DNA of 64,000 nt, from positions 18,653 to 82,652 of the forward strand of contig JASEES010000006.1 of assembly GCA_030019395.1 (NCBI GenBank), given 5' to 3'. The DNA comes from Methanolinea sp. GTDB lineage: Archaea > Halobacteriota > Methanomicrobia > Methanomicrobiales > Methanospirillaceae. The position numbers were made by a program, and so were the translations under genes. The notes below the pieces were generated by a model, which saw nothing but the letters and a program-made list of their open reading frames with translations, searched no databases and was not told where the DNA came from. Within the stretch, counting starts at the first letter, position 1. Every line of letters begins with the position of its first letter. Below, piece after piece: positions 15,292-24,371 of this stretch.

Positions 15292-16389
15292 ATGCCAAAA
15301 ACCACTATTTCTCTGATCAAAGCAGATATCGGGAGTTTTCCGGGGCATTCCCGCACACACCCTGTCATTCTTGAAAAAGCTGCCCGGTTGCTCAAGGAAC
15401 AGGAAGGAAAGCTGCTGATCGATTCTTTCGTCACCCACTGCGGTGATGACCTCGAACTGATAATGACGCATACCCGCGGCGAGGATAACAAAGAGATCCA
15501 TGCCCTGGCCTGGAAAGTGTTCCAGGAATGCGCAAAGATGGCCAGGGAGATGAAGCTCTACGGCGCCGGACAGGATATCCTGTCCGATGCATTTTCGGGT
15601 AACGTGAAGGGAATGGGACCGGGCGTCGCGGAGATGGAGTTCGAGGAACGCGGGTCCGACCCGGTTCTCCTCTTCATGGCGGACAAGACAGAACCCGGGG
15701 CATGGAACTTCTACCTCTACAAGATTTTCGCAGACCCGTTCAATACCGCAGGGCTCGTCATCGACCCCTCGATGCACGAGGGCTTCATATTCGAGGTTCA
15801 CGATGTTATCGAGAAGCGGAAGATCGAGTTCCGGACCCCGGAGGAGAGCTACAGCCTCCTTGCATACATCGGGGCACCGTCACGGTATGTCATCAAGTCG
15901 GTCCGCAGGAAGGACGGGGTTATCGCTGCGTCCACGAGCACGCAGAGGCTCTCTCTCATCGCCGGCAAGTACGTCGGCAAGGATGACCCCGTCATGATTG
16001 TCCGCGGCCAGAGTGGCCTTCCGGCTGTCGGGGAGATCATCGACCCCTTTGCCACCCCTATCATCGTTGCCGGCTGGATGCGGGGATCCCACCACGGCCC
16101 CTTCATGCCTGTCGGGTTGCCGGATGCAAACTGCACGCGGTTTGACGGGCCCCCGCGTGTCATCTGCCTTGGTTTCCAGGTCTGTAACGGGAAACTGATC
16201 GGCCCTGCAGACATGTTCGACGACCCTGCATTCGACCGGGTCAGGGCGAGATGCAACGAACTTGCCGATATCCTCCGGGCGCACGGGCCGTTTGAACCGC
16301 ACCGCCTCTCTCTGTCCGAAATGGAGTATACGACCCTTCCGGCAGTCGAAAAGGCCCTCAAGAACCGGTGGGTTCCGATCGGGGAGTAG
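15292..16389 (+). CDS. Fructose-1,6-bisphosphate aldolase/phosphatase (class V)
   Basis: The 365-residue bifunctional gluconeogenic enzyme condenses triose phosphates and dephosphorylates the product to fructose-6-phosphate. Diagnostic features are the N-terminus ISLIKADIGSFPGHSRTH (Asp and His for Mg2+), DLELIMTHTRGEDN near 50, and the conserved GPPRVICLGFQVCNGKL near 290. The start at 15292 matches the family; an upstream frame start (15265) adds unrelated residues. It stands alone with an AT-rich upstream region. Confidence 0.95.
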   Translation: MPKTTISLIKADIGSFPGHSRTHPVILEKAARLLKEQEGKLLIDSFVTHCGDDLELIMTHTRGEDNKEIHALAWKVFQECAKMAREMKLYGAGQDILSDAFSGNVKGMGPGVAEMEFEERGSDPVLLFMADKTEPGAWNFYLYKIFADPFNTAGLVIDPSMHEGFIFEVHDVIEKRKIEFRTPEESYSLLAYIGAPSRYVIKSVRRKDGVIAASTSTQRLSLIAGKYVGKDDPVMIVRGQSGLPAVGEIIDPFATPIIVAGWMRGSHHGPFMPVGLPDANCTRFDGPPRVICLGFQVCNGKLIGPADMFDDPAFDRVRARCNELADILRAHGPFEPHRLSLSEMEYTTLPAVEKALKNRWVPIGE

Positions 16390-16472
16390 TACCACAGGCA
16401 GCATCCCTCCTTTTTTCCGGCAGTGACCCGGCTGAAAACCAATAAATACCGGCAGTCCCCAATAAGGTGCAG

Positions 16473-16709
16473 ATGGTGAACGGTATCGTATTACCTATCA
16501 AGAAGGTCTTTTCTCTGGTGGATTCGAGGATTATCGTGGAGATAAAGGACGATCAGCGCAAGCTCCAGGGACGCCTTGTCGCCGTTGACGAATACCTCAA
16601 CATCCACATGGATGACACCACCGAGTACGTGAACAACGTGCGGGGAAGGACGCTTGGAACCGTTGTCATCCGTGGCAACAATATCCTTTCCATCCAGCCG
16701 CAGGCCTGA
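16473..16709 (+). CDS. LSm/Sm-like RNA-binding protein
   Basis: The 78-residue protein carries the Sm fold: Sm1 with RIIVEIKDDQRKLQGRLVAVDEYLNIHMDD and Sm2 with GTVVIRGNNILSI. It would form a ring that binds U-rich RNA. The quotation of Sm1 is split by a conserved Gly (GRL) at about residue 31. A GTG at 16467 is a possible earlier start. The winged-helix gene follows 25 bases later and may be co-transcribed. Confidence 0.9.
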   Translation: MVNGIVLPIKKVFSLVDSRIIVEIKDDQRKLQGRLVAVDEYLNIHMDDTTEYVNNVRGRTLGTVVIRGNNILSIQPQA

Positions 16710-16734
16710 AATATCTCACAGGACTGTCCGAGAT

Positions 16735-17076
16735 ATGACCAAGACCCCCGAAGATGCACTCAAGGTGATACAGTCCCACCCGGAGGGTGTCCTGCAGAGT
16801 GACCTTTGGAAGATACTCGATGTCGACAGCCGCAAGTGTTCCCGGCTCGTCAAAAAGCTGCTTGATGACGGCCTGATCGAGCGAATCGAGTTCCGGAAGG
16901 AAGGTATCAAAACATTTGTCCTCAAGGCGGTCCGCTGCCCGGTCGACCCGGCGCACCTCCTCGCAGGGGACGAACTCATCCCGTGCATAGGGTGTGACCT
17001 CGAGTGCCGGGTCGAGGAGTGTCCCCGCCTCCTCGACTGGATGTACCAGCTGGCAATTTCGGATGCAGAAAAGTAG
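16735..17076 (+). CDS. Winged-helix regulator with C-terminal cysteine cluster
   Basis: The 113 residues hold a winged helix (about 1-65: DALKVIQSHPEGVLQSDLWK, then DSRKCSRLVKKLLDDGLIER). A C-terminal cluster follows with cysteines in CPVD, CIGCDLEC and VEEC. The layout suggests metal or Fe-S-dependent DNA binding, perhaps redox sensing, which is an inference. The start at MTKTPEDAL begins the domain properly; an upstream in-frame start is rejected because it overlaps the Lsm gene. Confidence 0.75.
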   Translation: MTKTPEDALKVIQSHPEGVLQSDLWKILDVDSRKCSRLVKKLLDDGLIERIEFRKEGIKTFVLKAVRCPVDPAHLLAGDELIPCIGCDLECRVEECPRLLDWMYQLAISDAEK

Positions 17077-17094
17077 GGGAATTTTTTGTCTGGC

Positions 17095-17140
17095 GCAGGG
17101 GGAAAACCCCTCCCCCTGACAACCCCCGTGGTGAGGGGTT
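17095..17140. repeat. Partial copy of the GC-rich hairpin repeat
   Basis: The segment CAGGGGGAAAACCCCTC, then CAACCCCCGTGGTGAGG, resembles the hairpin part and right end of the ~180-bp repeat found at 58081-59340. It lies between the convergent winged-helix gene and thiC and may serve as a terminator. Confidence 0.45.
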
Positions 17141-17191
17141 CAAAGACGGGCAATCAGCAATTCGTCCGGGTCATTCCGGAAAAAAGATGGT

Positions 17192-18466
17192 TTAGAAGCT
17201 GAAGTGCCGGTTCACGATCTTGAGTGCGCAGTAATCCCCGCACATCGTGCATGCATCGGCATCGGCAGGCATCCGCTCGCTCCTGATCTGGCGGGCCCGC
17301 TCCGGGTTCATCGCTATCTGGAACTGCCTCTCCCAGTCGAGGTCACGGCGGGCATGACCCATCTCGAGGTCCGCCTCTCTCTTTTTCAGCTTGATCATGT
17401 CACCCACATGGGCGGCAATGCGCGAGCTGATGACTCCCTCGTAGACTTCTTCGGGTGTGGGAAGCGCAAGGTGCTCGGAGGGGGTGACGTAGCAGATGAA
17501 GTCTGCACCGTATGCAGAGGAAAGGGATGCCCCGATGGCAGCAACACGGTCATCGTAACCGGGCGCAATGTCGGTCACGAGGGGACCGAGCATGTAGAAG
17601 GGTTTCCGGTTACTGACCCTCTTCTGGAGGACGACGTTTGCCTGGATCTCGTCGATGGGGATATGTCCCGGCCCCTCGATGATGACCTGCACGCCTTCTG
17701 CATGTGCCTTGTCAGCAAGCTCGGAGTTGATCAGGAGCTCCTGGATCTGGGCACGATCGGTTGCATCGTGGACGGCACCGGCCCGCATCCCGTTACCCAT
17801 GGAGAGCGTGACCTCGTGCTCCTTCATGATCTCGAGGAGATAGTCGAACTCCGAGTAGAGGGGGTTCTCCTTTTCGTTGTGGAGCATCCATGCCGTCATG
17901 AAGGCCCCTCCGCGGGAGACGAGACCGCCATGGCGTCCCTGGTTGCGCAGGCGCTTGACGGTCTCCCAGTTGATTCCCGTATGGATGGCCATGAAGTTGG
18001 TCCCGAGCTTCGCCTGCTCGGCCGTGATGCGGAAGAGATCGTCTTCCTTCATATGGACGACGGCGCCGTCTTTTCTGGCAGCCTCGATGAAGGCCTGGTA
18101 GAGGGGGACGCTCCCGACCGAGAGCGTGGTCGCCGCGATAACCCTCTTTCGTATCTCGACGAAATCCCCCCCGGTGGAGAGCTCCATCAGCGTGTCAGCG
18201 CCCGCCCTCTCTGCCTGGCGGGCCTTTTCCACCTCCATGTCGACGTCCACGATATCGGTCGACGTCCCGATGGATGCGTTCACCTTGGTCCGTAACCCTT
18301 CCCCGATCCCACAGATCCTGACCTTCCTGTACGGGGAGACGGGGATGACGATATGGCCCCCTGCAATACCCCGGCGCACGAAGTCCTCTGTGACACCCTC
18401 CTGCTTTGCCACGATACGCATCTCTTCGGTTATCCTGCCTGCCCTGGCGTCATCGATCAGACTCAT
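17192..18466 (-). CDS. thiC: Phosphomethylpyrimidine synthase ThiC
   Basis: The 424-residue radical SAM enzyme makes the HMP-phosphate pyrimidine of thiamine from aminoimidazole ribotide. The C-terminal CTMCGDYC motif (CX2CX4C) near residue 407 binds the 4Fe-4S cluster, as is typical for Thi[21 protein letters not shown] and [13 protein letters not shown] are family landmarks. The start [10 protein letters not shown] is chosen because the eight extra upstream residues are hydrophobic and atypical. The 3' end is convergent with the winged-helix gene. The partner thiD lies at 51841. Confidence 0.95.
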   Translation of the reverse strand: MSLIDDARAGRITEEMRIVAKQEGVTEDFVRRGIAGGHIVIPVSPYRKVRICGIGEGLRTKVNASIGTSTDIVDVDMEVEKARQAERAGADTLMELSTGGDFVEIRKRVIAATTLSVGSVPLYQAFIEAARKDGAVVHMKEDDLFRITAEQAKLGTNFMAIHTGINWETVKRLRNQGRHGGLVSRGGAFMTAWMLHNEKENPLYSEFDYLLEIMKEHEVTLSMGNGMRAGAVHDATDRAQIQELLINSELADKAHAEGVQVIIEGPGHIPIDEIQANVVLQKRVSNRKPFYMLGPLVTDIAPGYDDRVAAIGASLSSAYGADFICYVTPSEHLALPTPEEVYEGVISSRIAAHVGDMIKLKKREADLEMGHARRDLDWERQFQIAMNPERARQIRSERMPADADACTMCGDYCALKIVNRHFSF

Positions 18467-18507
18467 GGGAAGTAATAGGAAGAAAGACAAGATAAAAGGT
18501 TCTTTTT

Positions 18508-18570
18508 CAAATCAAAGACTAAAATTGGCTTGTTTTGATAACAATTAAATTTGATTTGTGTAGAATCAAA
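18508..18570 (-). promoter_or_regulatory. Inverted repeats upstream of thiC
   Basis: CAAATCAAA (18508-18516) is exactly complementary to TTTGATTTG (18550-18558), with a further AATCAAA at 18564-18570, in an AT-rich island otherwise unusual for this genome. The position upstream of thiC suggests an operator. No TPP riboswitch (THI-box) consensus is recognisable. Confidence 0.5.
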
Positions 18571-18689
18571 CTGGATTGAAAAATAGCAGGCTGGGCATCC
18601 GGGGACAGGGGGGAGTCGGCAGAGTCGCCCTGCCATCCATGCAGGGTGCCATAGATTGATGAAACTTCCCGGTTTATTACTATAGAGCG

Positions 18690-19526
18690 GTGACACGGGT
18701 GCAGGTAAATTTTGGCGGGTTTGTTGACCTGAGCACCATTGACTGGCCGGGCAGGGCTGTATGCACGGTCTTTCTCCGGGGGTGCCCCCTCCGGTGCTCA
18801 TACTGCCACAACGCGGCTATCCAGACCGGCAGTGACATGCGCGAGGTCGGGTGGCTGGTGGAAAAGATTGCACGTGTCCGCCCCCTCGTGTCAGGAGTGG
18901 TCTTCTCCGGCGGGGAACCGACCATGCAGAGGGAACCGCTCGTCGCCCTCGCGCGGGCTGCACGCGGTATGGGCCTCCTCGTGGGGATCCAGACGAACGG
19001 GTACTTTCCGGAGACCATCCGGCAGCTCCTTTCCGAGCGCCTCGTGGACCGCGTGGCGCTCGATTACAAGAGCCGGTGGGAGGGATTTTCCAAGCGCTGG
19101 GAAGGATACGGGAACGTCTGCAGGGAAGATTACACGCGGCAGGTCAGGGAATCGGTTGCCCTCTGCCAGGACGCCCATGTCGCAGGCATTCTCCCCTCGT
19201 TCGAGGTGGTTCTGACGGTCTTCTGGGGGAACGAAAGGGAGATACTTGCAATCGAAAAGGAGCTCCCGCGGGGGACGATCGTGCTCCAGCAGGGCGTGCA
19301 CAAGAGGTTCTGGAAGGACTGGACACTCGCCCGCGAGGTGAAAGGAAAGCCCTACCTTTCGGCAGAAGAGGTGAATGGTCCCCGCCCGCCCCTGTCCCTG
19401 GAAGAGCTCTCGGCACTCGCCTCGAAGATGGTCAGGGTTGGCAGGACAATCCGGATCCGGACCCGGGAGACAGGGGAGGTGATGTATGAAGGTGATCGGG
19501 GTCGTTGGGTTCCCTGCAAGTGGTAA
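18690..19526 (+). CDS. Radical SAM protein, NrdG-like activase
   Basis: The 278 residues have the radical SAM motif CPLRCSYC (CxxxCxxC, about residue 31) and a Gly-rich SAM site (FSGGEPT near 73). The opening GGFVDLSTIDWPG is characteristic of anaerobic ribonucleotide-reductase activating proteins and related activases. It would generate a glycyl radical on a partner enzyme, but no nrdD is visible here. It starts at GTG. It overlaps the following UPF0200 gene by 41 bases and heads a four-gene operon. Confidence 0.85.
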   Translation: MTRVQVNFGGFVDLSTIDWPGRAVCTVFLRGCPLRCSYCHNAAIQTGSDMREVGWLVEKIARVRPLVSGVVFSGGEPTMQREPLVALARAARGMGLLVGIQTNGYFPETIRQLLSERLVDRVALDYKSRWEGFSKRWEGYGNVCREDYTRQVRESVALCQDAHVAGILPSFEVVLTVFWGNEREILAIEKELPRGTIVLQQGVHKRFWKDWTLAREVKGKPYLSAEEVNGPRPPLSLEELSALASKMVRVGRTIRIRTRETGEVMYEGDRGRWVPCKW

Positions 19527-20034
19527 GGGCGAGTTTTCAAGGGTTGCAGCAGAGATGGGGATCCCGGTAGTCGTCATGGGGGACGTCATCCGCGAGGAGA
19601 CCCGGAAAGCCGGGCTTCCGCCGACCGACGAAAATCTCGGTACCGTGGCGCAGCAGCTGCGCCGGAACGGGGGCATGGATGCCATTGCCCGCCGCTGTAT
19701 CCCGAGGATCAGGGCAACCGGAGCAAGGCTCGTCCTCGTCGACGGGATACGGGGGGATGCCGAGGTCCGGCTGTTCCGGGAAGCTTTTCCGGGTTTTGCA
19801 CTCGTCGGGATCCGGGCACCTTTTTCTGAACGGGCTGTCAGGCTGGCGAAGAGGGGACGCGAGGACGATCAGGACACCCCCCGGGCGCTCGAGGAGCGGG
19901 ACCAGCGCGAGCTCGCCTGGGGCCTTGACCGCGCCCTTGCCGGTGCTGACCATATCATTGAGAACGAGGGAACGCTCGAAGAGTTCGTCCGGGCAACCCG
20001 GGCCCTTCTCCGGAAGATCGCGGAGGACCCATGA
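19486..20034 (+). CDS. UPF0200 family nucleoside/nucleotide kinase-like protein
   Basis: The 182-residue protein has a P-loop GFPASGKGEFS at the N-terminus and an adenylate-kinase/dephospho-CoA-kinase-type fold (VVMGDVIREE, LVDGIRG, Arg-rich LID near 115-140). UPF0200 is an archaeal group of unknown substrate. Its stop overlaps the next start by 4 bases. Confidence 0.85.
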   Translation: MKVIGVVGFPASGKGEFSRVAAEMGIPVVVMGDVIREETRKAGLPPTDENLGTVAQQLRRNGGMDAIARRCIPRIRATGARLVLVDGIRGDAEVRLFREAFPGFALVGIRAPFSERAVRLAKRGREDDQDTPRALEERDQRELAWGLDRALAGADHIIENEGTLEEFVRATRALLRKIAEDP

Positions 20035-20804
20035 GTTTTCGCATCTATTTCTCGTCGTCCTCGAAGGTATGGGACGATATCTCATGGATATACGGCATCG
20101 AGGAGGCGGGTTTTGATGGGTGGGAGATCGTTGCAGATGGCAGCTACAGGCTGGACAACCCCGAAAACGTCCGCCGGATCGACGAGGCAATCGCGTCAAC
20201 GCACCTTGGAATAACAGTCCACGCCCCCTATGCCGACCTCAACCTCGCCACGCTCAACCATCCCATCTGGAGAGAGTCAGTCCGGCAGGTCTCCTGCTGC
20301 ATCGAACAGGCATCGGAGTGGACCGATCGCGTAACGGTTCATCCCGGTTACATCTCGCCGGTCGGAAAGATCATGCCCGACCGCGTGTGGGAGTTCCAGA
20401 AGGTTGCCCTCCGGGAGATAGGAAAGGTCGCCTCGGATCACGGTGTCGTGGCATGCCTCGAGAACATGATCGGGGCTCGGGAGTTCCTCTGCCGGGACCC
20501 GGGCGAACTCCTCGGCATGACAGAGGGTATCGGGGGCGTCGGGATCACGATTGACATCGGCCATGCCCATACCATGGGACTCGTCCGTGACTTCCTGCCC
20601 CTCGTTTCACGGGCATCGCACATGCACGTCCACGATAACCACGGGCAGAGCGACGAGCATCTACCTATCGGGGAGGGGAGTGTTGACTGGGAGGCTGTCG
20701 GGCCGGTCATCGGGCGTAATTTTGCGGGTGTCGTGGTCATCGAGGGCAGGGGCGTTGCAGAAGGAAAGCGGAGTCTTGCGGTTGTCCGGGGGTGGCAGGA
20801 ATGA
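20031..20804 (+). CDS. Sugar phosphate isomerase/epimerase-type TIM barrel
   Basis: The 257 residues belong to the AP endonuclease 2/xylose isomerase superfamily. Metal ligands typical of the barrel are visible: Glu in CLENMIG (near 146), Asp and His in TIDIGHAHT (near 174-178), and His in SHMHVHDNHG. The substrate is unknown; it may be a sugar phosphate or an abasic DNA-like substrate. It is coupled by ATGA overlaps to both UPF0200 and RNase Z genes, so a role linked to nucleotide or RNA metabolism is possible. Confidence 0.8.
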   Translation: MSFRIYFSSSSKVWDDISWIYGIEEAGFDGWEIVADGSYRLDNPENVRRIDEAIASTHLGITVHAPYADLNLATLNHPIWRESVRQVSCCIEQASEWTDRVTVHPGYISPVGKIMPDRVWEFQKVALREIGKVASDHGVVACLENMIGAREFLCRDPGELLGMTEGIGGVGITIDIGHAHTMGLVRDFLPLVSRASHMHVHDNHGQSDEHLPIGEGSVDWEAVGPVIGRNFAGVVVIEGRGVAEGKRSLAVVRGWQE

Positions 20805-21748
20805 GCGGGGAGACTCTGCATGTCTATTTCCTCGGGACCGCTGCAGCGCTTCCCACGCCCCTGCGGAACCCGTCGTGCATCATGGTCCGGAGGGGACACG
20901 ACACTCTCCTCTTTGACTGCGGGGAGGGGACCCAGCAACAGATGATGAGAGCACGGACGGGTTTCCTCGTCGATGGAATCTTCATCACCCACTGGCACGC
21001 TGACCACTTCCTCGGGATCTTCGGCCTTGCGCAGACGCTCTCGTTCATGGGCAGGACAGACCCCCTGACGATTTACGGACCCGAATGGGTGACCGAGGTT
21101 GCAGCGGCAGTAAAAAGCCTCGCACGGTACAATATCAGGTTCCCGGTCATCCCTGTCGAACTCCGCCCGGGTTCCGCCGTCCGGTTCGAGGGATACACGG
21201 TCAGGGCATTCGGAACGGATCACGGTATGGCAGGACTCGGGTACGTCCTCTGCGAGGACCCGCGCCCCGGGCGGTTCAACAGGCAGAAGGCCATCGATCT
21301 CGGGGTCCCGCCCGGGCCGCTCTTCGGAAGGCTGCAGCGGGGAGAAATTGTCCGCGTCGTGAGGAATGGTGACACCGTCGAGGTTCGCCCGGACGAGGTG
21401 ATGGGGCCTCCCCGGCCGGGAAGAAAGATCGTGTATACCGGGGACACCCGGCCCGTTCACAGCCGGATTGCCGATGTGGCAGGGGGTGCCGATCTCCTCA
21501 TCCATGACGCCACGTACGACGATTCGGCCCGTGACCGGGCAGAGGAGGTCCTCCATTCAACCGCGGGAGAAGCCGGCGAGGCTGCCGCATTCCTCGGAGC
21601 CGGGACACTTGCCCTCGTCCATATCAGTTCGCGATACACCACGGTTGCCGGTCACATGCGGGACGCACAGGCACGGTTCACGGGCAGGGTGATCATCCCG
21701 TCAGATCTCGAGATGATCGAGGTACCGTACAAGGACAGCAGGGAATGA
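20801..21748 (+). CDS. rnz: Ribonuclease Z
   Basis: The 315-residue metallo-beta-lactamase nuclease cleaves the 3' trailer from tRNA precursors. The zinc motif HWHADH is near residue 65. The flexible arm region follows (VPPGPLFGRLQRGE), then an Asp near DTRPVHSR and a His in LVHISSRY. The ATG at 20801 overlaps the preceding stop; an upstream in-frame GTG is less likely. It is the last gene of the operon. Confidence 0.93.
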   Translation: MSGETLHVYFLGTAAALPTPLRNPSCIMVRRGHDTLLFDCGEGTQQQMMRARTGFLVDGIFITHWHADHFLGIFGLAQTLSFMGRTDPLTIYGPEWVTEVAAAVKSLARYNIRFPVIPVELRPGSAVRFEGYTVRAFGTDHGMAGLGYVLCEDPRPGRFNRQKAIDLGVPPGPLFGRLQRGEIVRVVRNGDTVEVRPDEVMGPPRPGRKIVYTGDTRPVHSRIADVAGGADLLIHDATYDDSARDRAEEVLHSTAGEAGEAAAFLGAGTLALVHISSRYTTVAGHMRDAQARFTGRVIIPSDLEMIEVPYKDSRE

Positions 21749-21869
21749 GAAGGAAAGAGCGGAACCATTCCATACATACATAAGAGTTCCGGACGCATTC
21801 ATATATTCAGAGGAGTCCGGACGGGTTCGCAAGGGGGATCGTCCCCCGTTGTCCCGCCCGCTGGTCAAT

Positions 21870-23714
21870 ATGAATGAGGCGAATATCACGGTATACCGCA
21901 TGAGCCCGGGATGTGACCTCGGGGATGTGGAAGTGGGAAAGACCTACATCGGGCGTGTCCAGGGCTTTGCCAACTTTGGCACCTTCGTCCAGCTGAACGA
22001 CAGGGTAAAGGGACTTGTCCACAAGAGCAACGTGCGCACGCAGCACAAGGAGCGTGACAGCATCCTCGTCAGGGTGCTCAACATCCGCACCAATGGGAAC
22101 ATCGACCTCGAAGAGGTTACAATCCCGGTCTACACCGTCGAGATGGTGGAGAAGAAGTCGACTGCCGTGCGGCTCGCCGAACTCGGGGGCAAGGTGGGAA
22201 AGACGGTCAGGATAGAGGGAGAGATTGCCCAGATCAAGCAGACGAGCGGCCCGACCATATTCACCATCGTGGACGAATCGGGGACCGAGAACGCGGCCGC
22301 ATTCGTCGAGGCAGGCGTGCGGGCGTACCCCGAAGCCGAGTGCGGGGATATGGTCAGGATCGTTGGCGAGGTGATGATGCGCCAGAACCAGCTCCAGATC
22401 GAGGTGGAGAGCCTGACCATCCTTGCCGGAAAGGATGCCGAGGCGGTCAGGGAGCGGATCGAGAAGGCTCTGGACCTTCGTTCCGAGCCCCCTGACATCC
22501 CGCTCCTGATCGAATCCCCGGTACTCGAAAAGCTGAAGCCGGAGATGCGAAAGGTCGCAAAGATCATCCGGAGAGCCGTTTTTACGTCCCAGCCGATAGT
22601 CCTGCGTCACCATGCAGACGCAGACGGGATATGTGCGGGAGTTGCCATCGAGCAGGCGGTCATTGCACTCATGAGGGAATCAGGCGCAGACTTCGATGCC
22701 GATTATTTCCTCTTCAAACGCGCCCCCTCGAAGGCTCCTTTCTACGAGATAGAGGACATCATCCGGGACCTTGATTTCGCCACGAAGGACAACGTCCGGT
22801 ACGGGCAGAAGATGCCGCTCGTGATCCTGATGGACAACGGGTCCACGGAAGAGGATCTGCCCTCGATGAAGATGGCACAGGTGTACGATCTTTCCATGGT
22901 CGTGATCGACCACCACCACCCGGACGCGGTAGTGGACCAGTACCTGGTCGGGCACGTCAACCCCTACCATGTTGGCGGGGACTTCGGTATCACGGCCGGG
23001 ATGCTCGGAACGGAGGTGGCCCGCCTCGTGAACCCGGCCGTCGAACCGGTCATCAGGCACCTTCCTGCCGTGGCAGGGGTGGGGGACAGGAGCGAGGCGC
23101 CCGAACGCGCCAGGTACCTTGCCCTCGTGCAGGACACCTACACCGAGGAGAACTGCAGGGACATCGCCCTCGCCCTCGACTACCAGCAGTTCTGGCTGCG
23201 GTTCAACGACGGGCGGGAGATCATCAAGGATGTCCTCAACCTTGCGGGTGACACGGAACGGCACAGGAAACTCGTTGCGCACCTCGTGGAGGGTGCAAAC
23301 CTCGCGATACAGGACCAGATGAGTGCATGCATGCCGCACGTCCGTCACCAGACGCTCCAAAACGGTGCCGAACTCTTCCTCATCGATGTCGAGATCCATG
23401 CCCACAAGTTCACCTTCCCGCCACCCGGCAAGACATCCGGGGAGGTGCACGACCGCCTCTGCCAGCAGCACGCGGGATCCCCCGTGGTCACGATCGGGTT
23501 CGGGCCCGACTTTGCCGTCCTCCGGTCGAGGGGCGTGATGATGAATATACCGCAGATGGTGCGGGAGCTCCGGGAAGAGATCCCCGGCGGGGGCATCTCC
23601 GGCGGGGGGCACCTCGTCGTCGGCAGTATCAAGTTCGTGGAGGGCATGCGGGAAGAGGTCCTGAACGGGCTCATCGCCAAAATATCCCGTGTCAAGACCG
23701 GAATGCCGGCATAA
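21870..23714 (+). CDS. RecJ-like DHH phosphoesterase with S1 and OB domains
   Basis: The 614-residue protein starts at MNEANITVYR. An S1 RNA-binding domain (about 20-85, GRVQGFANFGTFVQL) is followed by an OB fold (about 105-190, EGEIAQIKQTSGPTIFTIV). The DHH catalytic region comes next (HHADADG near 245, MDNGS, VIDHHHPD) and the C-terminal DHHA1 domain ends with GGGISGGGH. Archaeal relatives are 5'-3' or 3'-5' exonucleases on DNA or RNA, some partnering GINS and Cdc45-like complexes. The nucleic acid specificity here is unknown. TATA-like CATATATTC lies at about 21800. Confidence 0.9.
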   Translation: MNEANITVYRMSPGCDLGDVEVGKTYIGRVQGFANFGTFVQLNDRVKGLVHKSNVRTQHKERDSILVRVLNIRTNGNIDLEEVTIPVYTVEMVEKKSTAVRLAELGGKVGKTVRIEGEIAQIKQTSGPTIFTIVDESGTENAAAFVEAGVRAYPEAECGDMVRIVGEVMMRQNQLQIEVESLTILAGKDAEAVRERIEKALDLRSEPPDIPLLIESPVLEKLKPEMRKVAKIIRRAVFTSQPIVLRHHADADGICAGVAIEQAVIALMRESGADFDADYFLFKRAPSKAPFYEIEDIIRDLDFATKDNVRYGQKMPLVILMDNGSTEEDLPSMKMAQVYDLSMVVIDHHHPDAVVDQYLVGHVNPYHVGGDFGITAGMLGTEVARLVNPAVEPVIRHLPAVAGVGDRSEAPERARYLALVQDTYTEENCRDIALALDYQQFWLRFNDGREIIKDVLNLAGDTERHRKLVAHLVEGANLAIQDQMSACMPHVRHQTLQNGAELFLIDVEIHAHKFTFPPPGKTSGEVHDRLCQQHAGSPVVTIGFGPDFAVLRSRGVMMNIPQMVRELREEIPGGGISGGGHLVVGSIKFVEGMREEVLNGLIAKISRVKTGMPA

Positions 23715-23841
23715 TCCCTTTAATCATCCTGTTGCGGGGATGCAACGTCTTTCCCTTAGGTAAGTGTCGAGAATGCCATTATAATCCGCCGAATTTTGTG
23801 ATGCTCCCTCATTAAAGCCTTTGTTCGAACCGATCGCGATG

Positions 23842-23855
23842 GGTATATATTTATA
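23842..23855 (+). promoter_or_regulatory. TATA box for the DUF7123 gene
   Basis: TATATATTTATAG lies about 45 bases upstream of the ATG at 23892, and GAGGTG precedes the start, so this transcript has a leader with a ribosome-binding site. Confidence 0.55.
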
Positions 23856-23891
23856 GACGTAAAGTGTACCAGACTACCACGGCTGAGGTGA

Positions 23892-24149
23892 ATGGACGTG
23901 AACACTTCACGCAATATCAGGCAGTGCTATAATGAGACCCAGGCCAGAATTGTCCAGTACCTCAAGGGAGGTCTCGAGAAAGGAAAAATCTACTTCAAAT
24001 CAAAATATATCGCCAGGGAACTCGGTCTTTCACCCAAAGAGGTGGGGACCAACATGGCCATCCTCTCCGAGATCTGCCAGGAACTGGCAATCATCAAGTG
24101 GAGCTATTCAAACAGTACCACCTGGATGGTGACGTCCAGGTCGGTATAG
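23892..24149 (+). CDS. DUF7123-like winged-helix protein (85 aa)
   Basis: This small basic-to-neutral protein has a winged-helix pattern: ARIVQYLKGGLEKGKIYFKS, then YIARELGLSPKEVGTNMAIL and a beta wing. It matches the archaeal DUF7123 group, probably DNA-binding. A ribosome-binding site GAGGTG is 2 bases before the start. No target is known. Confidence 0.75.
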   Translation: MDVNTSRNIRQCYNETQARIVQYLKGGLEKGKIYFKSKYIARELGLSPKEVGTNMAILSEICQELAIIKWSYSNSTTWMVTSRSV

Positions 24150-24182
24150 AGGAGGATCTATAGGACCTCCATTCATCTTTCC

Positions 24183-24371
24183 ATGAGCACGGTCATCCAG
24201 TTCGAATCGGTCATAGAGTTTGTGGCTGATATCAACGGGGAGAAGGACTGCCTCATGTCCCAGGACAAGACGCAGGACGAACCGGGAACCCTCTGGTTCA
24301 ACATCGATGTACCCAAGGGGCATGGTGTGCGCGCCGGGGACCGGGTCAGGATAACGGTCGAAAAGATCTGA
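24183..24371 (+). CDS. Small conserved-looking hypothetical protein (62 aa)
   Basis: Beta-rich and acidic, with MSTVIQFESVIEFVADING and HGVRAGDRVRITVEKI; the end looks like a small barrel (a 'GDRVRI' turn). It begins 33 bases after the DUF7123 gene, so it may be co-transcribed. No family is recognised. Confidence 0.5.
   Translation: MSTVIQFESVIEFVADINGEKDCLMSQDKTQDEPGTLWFNIDVPKGHGVRAGDRVRITVEKI

Noticed and set aside
18467..18689. Possible TPP riboswitch before thiC
   Set aside because: No THI-box consensus was found; the region is AT-rich with inverted repeats that look like a protein operator.
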